Shown here piece after piece: positions 23,707-33,700 of a DNA stretch of 64,000 nucleotides. The first letter of the stretch is position 1; each line of letters begins with the position of its first letter. The translations under genes and the position numbers were made by a program. Below the pieces are notes generated by a model that was not told where the DNA came from, ran no database searches, and worked only from the letters and a program-made list of their open reading frames with translations. Origin of the DNA: Mytilus edulis (taxonomy: Eukaryota > Mollusca > Bivalvia > Mytilida > Mytilidae); assembly GCF_963676685.1 (NCBI RefSeq), contig NC_092357.1:23588647-23652646 (forward strand). Direction: 5' to 3'.

Positions 23707-23860
23707 ATTGAATGCTTCTTTTTGTAACTTCATTTGGGTGTAAAAGCGTTGACCGAAGTACATTTTGTATGAAACGCGGAAGTGCTCCCGGCATTCGAAA
23801 AATGTGCGCACGGTCAACGCTTTTACAACCCTACGAAGTTACAAAAAGAAGCTTTCAATA
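23707..23860. mobile_element. Foldback element with 49-bp arms
   Basis: The left arm (23707-23755) and right arm (23811-23860) are complementary with few mismatches, sharing 'gcttctttttgtaactt' and 'gtaaaagcgttgaccg'. The loop is about 55 bp and contains 'gaaacgcggaagtgctcccg'. The whole could fold into one long hairpin, so it is either a foldback MITE or an inverted duplication. Confidence 0.75.
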
Positions 23861-24646
23861 CTTATAATTACATTTATTTTTAGCTAGGATCATGAAAACA
23901 CGAATTTTATCATCTTTTTATTTAATTCACCTGTGCACTTTATTGTGGGAATCGTGTTATCATGAATGACAAGTTTTAATGAGTAATGCAATTGCTTAAG
24001 GAATAACACGTGATGTGCAGTTAGCCAATCAGAATAACGTATTATAATGAAACATACATCTAATGTAATACTATTATTTATCTTTATTCTAGTTAAACTT
24101 GCAAATTTCTTACTTTAAATCTTTAAAATAATCTTAAAATCATGACTAAGTCTTACCAATTTAAACTTTGACGTCTCAAAGCAGAATGTTTTACTTATAT
24201 AGTAATCATTTAATTGATGGTATGAGAACATCACTTTCTTTGTCAGCATACAATTAGAAATGGCCAAATATGGTTATTGTTCAAAATAGTTTAAAAATTG
24301 AATTAATAATGGTTACATTGTATATCACGGATATTTAGGAAGCGTATTAATTAATATTATAAGTTTAAATCTTGTTTCCGGATCCTATTAATTATTCAAT
24401 TGTATTAATATGTTAATTCAAAATTGTGAACATTATATAATTTGAATTTGATTGATAAAACAGTTTTATACTAATATCTACAATAAAAAAATCTCAGTAG
24501 CTTATTTTGATTTGTACTGACGGTGAATGTTGACTGAGTGTAGCTGTATAAATAGTGTATACTTTTATGTGACGTAAAACAGCTATAATGAACGTAAGTA
24601 GAAAATCTGATTTGCTTGTACATTTTTTAAGACTTATACATGTATT
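23861..24646. other. Unassigned AT-rich sequence
   Basis: No supported feature. Confidence 0.35.
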
Positions 24647-24962
24647 AATCCCTTTCCACTTTGCGGGTCTGAGTGCGATCTTGTAGCGGCATTAACATCC
24701 TACTCTTTTTCGAAATCTAAAACGGTGCATGTCTTTTATGTGCAAGCGTGAGATATTGCTCTCTCTAAACACGGGTCAGTCATGTGTCGTCCCCTTCCGA
24801 CGGACTGTAATGTTTCTCAAGACAATACTCAGAAATCATGGTGTCAAGGGAGAACCGAAAATTCAGTCCTTGAATTTTCTCTCCGGAACGGAGATCGAAC
24901 CATCTAGAAACCATAGTGTGTGTTTGTAGTCTGATGCGCTAACCACTACACTATGGCTCTCC
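24647..24962 (-). mobile_element. tRNA-derived SINE, copy 1
   Basis: On the minus strand the element starts 'ggagagccatagtgtagtgg' and contains a perfect pol III A box (TAGTGTAGTGG, 24943-24953) and a near-consensus B box (GGTTCGATCTCC, 24890-24901), then a body with 'tgactgacccgtgtttagag' and 'acgcttgcacataaaagaca', ending near 'gtggaaagggatta'. The tRNA-like head and non-coding body match the SINE plan. The second copy at 29440-29695 has lost its head. Confidence 0.8.
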
Positions 24963-25792
24963 TCTATCTTATTGACGGTGAGTTTTAACCTAGTGTAGCT
25001 TGATAAATAGTCAATTAATCTTTTTAATGGAAACATCAATCATACAATGGAATAATATATTTTTTTCAGTGTCATTGCTATTTAATTTGTGTATAGCGCA
25101 CGGGATGTCAGATTTTATCGAAATATCGGTTTCTTAATATATTTACTTCAAGTCAATTGCTTTTTAAGACTTCTTGAAGAGGGTAAAGATTATTGCTTTG
25201 GCAATGATCAAAACATTATAACGAAAACAATCACGTTTAATGAAGTTTTCTAATGAGTTTTAGCAACATTAAAATTATACATGAGATTTACACGTGGAGT
25301 TTTGAAATAATTTTAATCATATTTTGTCTATATATATTGTCTGATCAGTCCAATTATTTAAGCAGTCTCCGTGTTATTTATTGACCAAAAACTCAAAATA
25401 ATTGTAAAAACAGAAGAATAATTTTGGATTCTTGTTTTGTTCCTGGATCTTTTCCGGTGTAGAAACTATATAGAGTATAGACGGGGTCATATTTCGATGT
25501 CAAATGCATTTAGATTTCACAAGGATTTGTATTCCAGTACAGTTTGAATAGTAGATTTCGCGATCAAATGCCTGTCACAAAAAGGGGAATATGGACACAC
25601 TCGAAAAAATGTAATATACGCAAGCTTCAACAGATTAGCTGTAATGAACTTGTTTTTTTTTCAAGATACGATTTGATATCTAGAATAACATGGGAACTGT
25701 GACATGACCGCATGAGACGCCCTGGTAGTTTTTTTCTTCAACGAATAAAGTTCCATTACTCATCAATGATCCTCAATGTCATAAATGTATCA
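24963..25792. other. Unassigned intergenic sequence
   Basis: No supported feature. Confidence 0.35.
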
Positions 25793-26075
25793 CAAACATG
25801 TTTAACCCCGCCGCATTTTTGCGCCTGTCCCAAGTCAGGAGCCTCTGGCCTTTGTTAGTCTTGTATTATTTTAATTTTAGTTTCTTGTGTACAATTTGGA
25901 AATTAGTATGGCGTTCATTATCACTGGACTAGTATATATTTGTTTAGGGGCCAGCTGAGGGACGCCTCCGGGTGCGGGAATTTCTCGCTAAATTGAAGAC
26001 CTGTTGGTGACCCTTTGCTGTTGTTTTTTATTTGGTCGGGTTGTTGTCTCTTTGACACATTCCCCATTTCCATTC
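25793..26075 (+). repeat. Interspersed repeat, family D
   Basis: Landmarks: 'ggccagctgagggacgcctc', 'cgggtgcgggaatttctcgc', 'gaagacctgttggtgaccct' and 'gttgtctctttgacacattc'. Its first 60 bp ('catgtttaaccccgccgcat...gtcaggagcct') are the same as the middle of family A, so A and D share a module. A partial copy lies reversed at 19490-19605. Confidence 0.75.
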
Positions 26076-26930
26076 TCAATTTTATTATCAGAAAAAAAGA
26101 TACAAAAAAAAAAAAATACGGGAGCTTATTTTGATATAAGATGTAAACTAGTTAGAAATTGTAGGTGACTTAAGAAGTTTTGTTTCATAGGATCATAGGA
26201 GAAAAACTACCCCCCCCCCCCCAAAAAAAAAACCAACAACAAACCCCACCCCTATTTATACACACAGACATACTAATTTGAACGAGAATTAGAAGTATAT
26301 GATTGCATATCATAAAGTGGCCAGCCCACTGTTCGTATTACCCCACTTGAAAATTTGAGAGAAAAAAACATTGATAAACTTAAAATTCCTGCTACTCGAT
26401 TCCCAAGGGCATTGCTTTGTCTATTCCTAATTTACCATGTTTTCGAACCTCATTTTGCAAACTTATGAATATCTAAAGGAAACCTTTGAGTAACTTCTGA
26501 TTCTTGGTCATTGTTCGACTGTGCATTGATGGCCCGAACTTTAGTTTGCTTGGCCTTCAACGGATAAAACCGTATTTGGCCGAATATTACCGAACAAATC
26601 AAGGAAATCGAAACTGTAAACAGGAAGTAGCGACTTCCTCTTTCTTTTCCTACTTTCGTTTCTCGAAACGTAGTTTTCCATTTGTAAAACAAAGAACCGA
26701 GACATTGTTTATAGTAAGTTTTTATATATTTTTGTAAAAGTTGCTTATTTAACACTTGCAAAACATGCACAAGTCTGTAAAAATGTCCTGAAATATATAC
26801 AAATACAAATACAAATTCCATGGTTAAGTAACTTAAGACCTATGGCATCTATAATACTAAAATTACGAGGTCCAGTTTGTCAGCCGTCATCGGGTAAAAA
26901 CGACACATCAAAGAATTCAACTCTATATAT
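26076..26930. other. Unassigned, with a homopolymer junction at 26210-26232
   Basis: A C-run of about 14 is followed directly by an A-run. The 123-codon minus frame at 26450-26821 was considered and rejected (no domain; it lies over an A/T-biased region). Confidence 0.35.
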
Positions 26931-26934
26931 AACT

Positions 26935-27355
26935 AATATAGGACAATGGTGTAGATTAAAAATTACACCACTCTAGACCCTTTTGTTTTCCACATAATTA
27001 ATATTGCCAATAATTAACAAGTTCCGGGTCTAATCCGATACCGATACCAATAGTATATTCACCTGTTAGCTATTACCTTAACTGTACGTTCTGCATTTGA
27101 CAGGCGCACCACCAAACGGTGTATTTAGGATTTTGCTATATACACGGGTCACAATCAAAGCGCTGACACTACTAAATTCAATCATTGTCAAATTGTTCCC
27201 TATTGTAGCTTTATTCAGCAATCAGCAAGACTTTCTAAGATAACTAATATAGGACAATGCTGTTGATTAAAACATACTCCATTTCTGGATAGCCTGGACC
27301 TTTTGTTTTCCAAATAATTAATATTTCCAATAATTGATAAGTTCCAGGTCGACGG
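26935..27355 (+). repeat. Direct repeat pair, about 95-110 bp, spacing about 305
   Basis: 'taactaatataggacaatg', 'ccttttgttttcca', 'ataattaatatt' and 'caagttccgggtc/aagttccaggtc' occur at 26930-27031 and 27240-27350 in the same order. Probably an internal duplication of one repeat whose other parts include 'cacggacccgcgatatcacg' near 27480. Confidence 0.65.
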
Positions 27356-27569
27356 GTTCAAACAGAAAGATTTAAAAGCAGAGAAAACTGTGTATCTTAT
27401 AATCGACATGACTTTATCAGATGACAATACCAATTACTAAAATAAGGCTTAGGCATAGTTATATACTTTAATTCAGTCACGGACCCGCGATATCACGGGT
27501 GTGAACTTGTTACATTTAATTATATTAATTATTGACATGGTGTTCGTAAAATGAAAGATTACATGATAA

Positions 27570-27668
27570 CATATCTGACGAATCACGATAAGGATATTTT
27601 GATGAATCATGGTAAAATTTTAACCAATTTGACGCTAACGGTAGCAGAAAATGACTGTTTGACACGTA
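27570..27668 (+). repeat. Direct repeat copy 1 (partner 29890-29988)
   Basis: 'gataaggatattttga', 'aatttgac', 'gaaaatgactgtttga' occur in both copies in order. They lie on either side of the gag-like pseudogene at 27.9-28.5 kb, about 2.3 kb apart. Confidence 0.55.
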
Positions 27669-27893
27669 CCTTCATATCATGCTAGATGAAAACTTACATA
27701 TTGATGTATCATATCAGTTCACTATTTCTTATATTTAGACACTCTGATATGAAAGAGGAAGACAGTCTAAGTAATAATGCTGAGCTATATTGTTAACCAA
27801 AAGACATCATTTTTCATCAGTGGTAATGTTACGCTGTATTTGAAATATAACATTTATTCTATTTTCTATTTCAGAACTATCTGAAACTCTGAT

Positions 27894-28523
27894 TTATTCT
27901 ACTCTCTTTTTTCCCTTCCTAACAGTGACAGAGCGAGATTTTTTAGATAAAGTACTACAAGAGGAATCAGAATCAATTGTTTGCTCAAGAAGATCTAGTT
28001 TCGATAATTTCTTGTCTTCTATTTCATTTAATTTCTCAAATTGCCTAAGTTCATTTAGTGAAGGGTCTTTTATTGATTTTTCCTGCAAAACTTTCCCTTT
28101 ACTTTTGTAGCTAGATGTCGAAGCCACTTTCTTATGTAATGTACTTTTACTTTCACCATTATCTTTTTCTTACTCCAGTTGTTTTCTCTTTAGCTCTTCC
28201 TTCAACACTATCTTTTCATTTTGTAATCTGTGTGATTTTAAATCTTCTTCTGTACTTTTTAACTCTGCCCTTAAACATCTCAACTCCTCCTCTTCAACAT
28301 CATCTTCATTGAAGGATTTCTCTAGCTTCATGGCTGCCTCCAACTTCTTCTTTGCGCTGCTTTGAGCTTTTTTCTCATCCCTCACGTCCAACTTCCTTTT
28401 CACACTGTTTGGATCTTTTTCCAGTTTCTTCTCCTCTTTGGTTTCCCCAGCATCTGTGATCCTGTACTCTGCTAGTGACTTATAATTCAACCTGTGGATG
28501 TCTCAGAGAGGTCTGTAGGCCAT
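27894..28523 (-). pseudogene. Retroelement gag-like fragment, broken by two stops
   Basis: Minus-strand frame starting at an ATG at 28521-28523 and running to a stop at 27894, interrupted in the same frame by TGA (28503-28505) and TAA (28170-28172). The product is very rich in Lys and Glu (for example EKKLEKDPNSVKRKLD and DDVEEEELRCLRAEL), predicted coiled coil over most of its first half, and ends with a Ser-rich stretch and basic tail (SDSSCSTLSKKSRS). I infer the N-terminal part of an LTR-retroelement gag by analogy with bivalve elements. No nucleocapsid, protease or reverse transcriptase follows. A broken host coiled-coil gene is the alternative. The plus-strand frames here are shadows. 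Confidence 0.4.
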
Positions 28524-29439
28524 TGTCAGACTTTTAACTTCAAATTTTGATCTGATTACTCTACAGAATTCTAATGTAATGACTTAAGGAAAAGGAATTC
28601 ACTTTAAAGCTAAAAGGTGGAGTAAACACAAATCAAAATCCATTAAGCGAGAATATCAAACGTTTGGCCAAAGGGGAGTAACTAGAACATATTTCGCATC
28701 GTAATTACTGGTTTGTTTTTTCAAAAACAAACTAATTGTAATGAAATTTTATCAAAATTCAATATTATTATACACCAAAATTTTGTAGAATGAAAATCAG
28801 TTTGTATGTTATATTAAATTATTGCACAACAATGTAAAAAAGCTTTATTTAGAGCTTATTTTCATTGTTGTCTTTACAAAGCATGGGGGAATGCATCCAT
28901 TTTTAAAGGGGGGTTACAACTTACAGCTAGACCTGAAAAAATTATGTTTTGACACAAATTGCTTCAAATTAAAGAATTAAAGAAAAAAAAAATCCTGCTT
29001 TAATCATGGTAATATCTTTATGTTGTTGGCAACAAATAGAAATTAAATTATAACCTACCTACCCAACTCTAGATCTGCAAGGCATATATTTATAAGGCCA
29101 ATAAATAAAACATTTGTTTCCACTAACATGGTTTAAAAAAGGGGAGGAAGGTATGCAATGTCAATTTATTTTACAAATATATTTCAGCTGGTTACTGCCA
29201 TGACTGCTATGGAATCAGTCTGACTATAACATACAGTGCTTGTTCATGTTGTTCTTAAAAATGGCATAAAAAGTGTTAGGGTACATTTTAAAATTTAGGG
29301 TAGGTATGGTTAGCAGAAACACATGTTTTTTTGGTTTTTTTTGCCTCTATTACACAGCTATTTATTTTTTAGCCTAGTGCAATGAGGAGTGTCATATAAT
29401 GGGGGTACCTTCATGATGAATAATGGTTAAAATTTATAT
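28524..29439. other. Unassigned, with a possible weak inverted-repeat element (29005-29350)
   Basis: 'aacctacctaccc' near 29055 and 'gggtaggtatggtt' near 29299 are complementary and resemble the 'ggtaggta' text of the element at 30000-30494. This may be a degraded relative. Otherwise nothing supported. Confidence 0.3.
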
Positions 29440-29695
29440 CCCCACTTGGGGAAGAACATTTCGGGGACTGTATGTTCGCCTCTCCCTTGATACCATATTC
29501 GAGTATAGTTTTGAGAAACGATGATAGTCTGTCTGAAGGGGACAATAAATGGCTGACCCGTGTTAAGAGAAAGCAATATCTCTTGCATGTAAAAGACACC
29601 CTTGTTACTTATAGATTTCAAAAAAGAGTAGGCTAATGCTTCTTAAATGGCAGCACACGGAACCATAAAGTGGACAGGGTTAATATAAGTTGCAA
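29440..29695 (+). mobile_element. tRNA-derived SINE, copy 2 (5'-truncated)
   Basis: Plus-strand copy of the body of the SINE at 24647-24962: 'tctcccttgataccatattc', 'tgaaggggacaataaatggc', 'tgacccgtgttaagagaaag' and 'cttgcatgtaaaagacaccc'. The tRNA-like head is missing or replaced, so it is a truncated copy. Confidence 0.75.
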
Positions 29696-29889
29696 TAACT
29701 TGTTTCACAATCCACTATAAATAAATATGTTTAAACTAAAATTCTTGCCAAATGACTTTAACATGCATTATTTTTTGGTGCATGATGATAAAATGTACAC
29801 CTTCTTTAATTGTAGACAATAAAAAAATCTCGACGATTTTGACGAATCAAGTTCATTTTTTTTCCAAAAATGACGGTAAAGAAAATTAT

Positions 29890-29988
29890 TTAAGACAAAT
29901 TATGATAAGGATATTTTGACAAATCACATTAAAAGTATAACTAATTTGACACTACCAGGTAGGTGAAAATGACTGTTTGATGTCTAAT
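29890..29988 (+). repeat. Direct repeat copy 2 (partner 27570-27668)
   Basis: See the partner entry. Confidence 0.55.
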
Positions 29989-29999
29989 GGTAACAGCAT

Positions 30000-30494
30000 T
30001 AGGCGACACTTAAATTTTTTTTTGGTTTGCCCAAACCCTAACCAACATCAAGACAGTGCATAGGTAGGTTATTAGGTAGGCATTTTCTTTTCTTTTTTGG
30101 CAAAGAGAAATTTAAGTATCAGATGAGGCCCCTCATGGGGGGGGGGTCCTAGTAATCACATAATCACCATTTTTTTGCCAATATAATCACATAATCATTA
30201 AATATTTGCTGATCTTTAGTAATCAAATAATCATAAACTAAAAATACAGTCCTAGGTAATCAAATAATCATGAAATATTTGGCTTAATAATCAAATAATC
30301 ATTAAAAAAACGGCCAAGTAATCACATAATCAAAAACCCCATGAGGGCCCTCTCAGATGTTTATTAGTCTTCATGCTATCTTAATAAAAAGAATATTTTC
30401 ACATCAGGACGATGAAAGATTTTGAGTAGGCAGTTTATGATTTTCTGGGTAGGTAGGGTTAGGGCAAACAAACTTATTCTTTTTTATGGCCTTA
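30000..30494. mobile_element. MITE with TAGGCCA...GTTTGCCC ends, carrying an insertion
   Basis: The left end 'taggcgacacttaaa...ggtttgcccaaaccct' and right end 'agggcaaacaaactt...atggcctta' are inverted. A second, uninterrupted copy of about 249 bp is at 35062-35310, which lets the insertion be recognised: without 30126-30359 the two copies align end to end. The right end lies only 48 bp upstream of the first gasdermin coding exon. Confidence 0.75.
30126..30352. mobile_element. Nested MITE inserted into the element at 30000-30494
   Basis: 227 bp flanked by TCAGATG on both sides (30119-30125 and 30353-30359), a 7-bp target-site duplication. The ends are inverted: 'aggcccctcatgggg' and 'ccccatgagggccct'. 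The core is a series of 'aatcacataatca/aatcaaataatca' units. The empty site is visible in the sister copy at 35062-35310. Related-looking ends occur at 60058-60232. Confidence 0.8.
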
Positions 30495-30542
30495 TGATCC
30501 TAGTTGAGTATTTCGATCTTAATTTCTTCTTTTTTTTTACAG

Positions 30543-30716
30543 ATGTTTCCAGCAGTTTGTCACCAATTTGTCAATGCCATGGGCAAGGACACTCTTATTC
30601 CATCCTCCAGTTTAGAAGAGTCCACCAGAATTTCACCTTTTAATGTTGTGGCAAAGAGACGAAAAAGGCGATGGATATTTTTCCACAAAATTGAGTATTC
30701 AACCTATGACTTTCCA
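30543..30716 (+). CDS. Gasdermin exon 1 (residues 1-58)
   Basis: Acceptor 'tttttttttacag' sits directly before the ATG; donor CCA|GTAAGG. It encodes the first helix and the basic hairpin (RRKRRW) expected to contact acidic lipids in this family. Phase 0 end. Confidence 0.85.
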
Positions 30717-33700
30717 GTAAGGATCAGATTCCTTTGCATGTATAATTTATAATCAATCAACAATATTGAAAAAAAGCAAACTCTTCTTCACCTCAACTTG
30801 ATATAAGATACAATCTTTGAACTATTGTCATGATTGTCTCCTGACATAGGACAGACACATATAGAATAGGGCAGTGTTAAGCATGTTTTTTTTCTTATTT
30901 TTTTAAGGATATCTGGTTACTGTACCATTTATATTTGAGTTTGACATAGCTATCCCTTCAAAAATACACTACATTTCTGCAATATTTTTTTCACTTTAAC
31001 TTTCATTCTTTTGGGGTTCATGTAATAAGAGAGAATCTGGATTGGGGTTTACAGAATAGAGAATATTGGGCAAAAATCATGAAGAATAGAGAAAAATGTG
31101 TGAAGATTATAAAGAATAGATAAAAAAAGGACCCAAATTATAATGAATAAAGAATAATGGGGTGCGAAATATACAGAATAAAGGTCAAAAACTATAAAGA
31201 ATAAAGAAATAAAAATGGCCTAAAAAAAAAAAAAAAATACAATACTGAAGAACCCACCATCTAGGCCCTCATAAAGTATGGTTAAGTAATGATTTCCTTT
31301 GTGGTTTTAATTTATATTTATATAGATCTATGGAATACATGGGAAAGGAAAAGAACACTATAAACTTTTGCTTCAAAGTTCAAGTTCATATATATATAAA
31401 TACTAAAGATCTACAGATATTTAACTATATGTTAGGTACATTTTAATGATTCTTGGTAATCAAGATTTTCTAGTTGGATTACCATAGAATGTAATACAAG
31501 AGTTTGATACTAGGAAAGGAGGGAGCAGTAGCAGATCCAGAAATTTTCATAAGTGGGGGCCCACTGACTGCCTAAGAGGGGGGCCTGCTCTGGTCATGCT
31601 TTAGTGATTCCCTATACATGTATAATCCCCCAAATTTTTTCCAGAATACCCTAAATCCGCTTCTTGGGAGTTTATCAGTTTTAAACAGAAGGTGGAGTAA
31701 TTATGTAATGGTATCAGTTGCTAAACCTGAATTTAAAGAATATTGAGTCATGATGGGGGTCCCTCATTTCTTCATTCTTTAATTGTTCAAAGAACTTTTT
31801 TTCTATTCTTTATTTTGTTTACACATAATTTTCTAAATTCCTGATTTATTGCATATTTGTCTATATTCTTAATTTTTTGGTAATTTATCTATTCCTTTAT
31901 TTTTTGCTTTTTTTTGTCTATTTTTTTTACTTTTTTGCTATTTTTCTCTATTCTTTATAATGTGTACAATCTTCCCTATTCCTCACATTTGCCTATTATT
32001 CCTTATTCTTCATTTTTGTCTGTTTTTTATTTGCATAGGCGGATCCAGGGGGGGGGGGGCCCTGTCATGGGAAAAATTTGGTTGATTATATAGGGAATCA
32101 TTGAAGCATGACTGGAGCGGGCCCCCCTCAGGTCAGTCAGCGGGCCCCCCTTAGGAAAAGTTCTGGATCCGCCACTGATTTGTTTGGGTCCATTTTAAAA
32201 ATTTTATAAGCAATAATGAATATAGAATAATGGCCAATTAAAAATATAAATGATAGAAAATAAAATAAAATTCTTACATTATAAACATTCTTTATTGCTC
32301 ATTTACAGCTTTATGACCTTCTCAACAGTAATGATGTGTTTGAGTCTAAACTCGAGGAGACAGCATTCTGTTCCTACAACCCAGAGAGCACTTACTCCCT
32401 CAGTGGTAAATTTGGAGTGGATATAATGAAAGATTTAATGGACGCCAATCTAAGTGCTAGCGATAAAGTTACTATCAGCGCCAAACTTGGAGAAGTTAAC
32501 TTGGTACAGGTTGCTGATCCAGATAATTTTATGAGTGAACTCATGAAAAGGTTTGAATATATATGATAATTTTATATAATCTTGTTAGACGGGCATGAGA
32601 ACACAGTTTTTTCATTGTGCATTTAATTCTTTAAGAAAATAAATTCAAATTTAAAAATTGTACCTTCTCTATCTTAAAAAGATTTTTACAGACCTCATCA
32701 AAAGGCTATGATTATAAAATGTTACATTATCCTTTTCATGTTGACAAGTGCAGCAAATTATTACGTAAGTTGATGTATTCATGTCTAAGAACATTATATT
32801 GCTTTATAAAGGAAAAATGCCATAGATAATCCTGGTGCTATTTTTGCAATGATGAAAACATCGTAAAATTTCCTAATTGACAGTGTGACATTACAAAAAG
32901 GTACAATTTTATTGTACCATGTATTGTATTATATAATATTTATCCACTCTTGATAGTTTATTGTGTACTAAACTAAGATTTAAAATATTTAAAATACTCT
33001 GGTGTTTTAATTTAAAAGATATACTAGTAACTCACAGTCATGACCGAGTCTTGAATTGAGAAATATAACTTATCTCACAAGACTTCTAGATGCAGTGATA
33101 AATCCTCCCACTCTCTCTATCCATAGACATGATAGACATGAGAAACATTTCTTTATGATTTTATTTTTTTGGTGATGTTGTACCCTTTTGGACTTATTAT
33201 ATATATATATATATATTATATTTTGTAGTGTACTGTATCATAATTATATGATCCATCCCACCATAACATTTATTGTTTACTAATATGAGGCAGGCATAAC
33301 CTGTGAATGGGGACGAAGTCTGTATGATTTTTTTTATAAATCAAACATGTTAAAAAGAGAAAAGGAAATTATACCGTTTCCGATTTTGGTTCTGTTATTA
33401 GGGATTTAGTTGTGACGTTATGACGTCATATTCAATGTAAACAAAGAACGTAATGTTTCTGATTTTGGTTCTGTTGTTAGGGATTAATGTTGTGACGTTA
33501 TTTAAGTTATGACGTCATATTCAATGTAAACAAAGAAACGCTGTCATCAGGTAGCGTTATTTTTTTTTATTATATATTTAGTACAAAATACAGCAATTTT
33601 GTATATCTAATAAAGGTTCTTTTTTCCTGTCTGTATCACCTACCCTGTATCACATACCCCGTATCGCATAGCTAAACCCATATCGCATAGCAAAATCCGT

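Noticed and set aside
24880..24962. tRNA gene
   Set aside because: A and B boxes are present, but the sequence continues into a non-tRNA body that is repeated at 29.4 kb, so it is a SINE head.
26450..26821. 123-codon minus-strand frame
   Set aside because: The longest non-repeat frame in the first 30 kb, but no recognisable motif, no splice partner, and a mixed hydrophobic/basic composition as expected from AT-rich DNA.
28115..28312. Plus-strand frame opposite the gag-like pseudogene
   Set aside because: Shadow of the Lys/Glu-rich minus frame.
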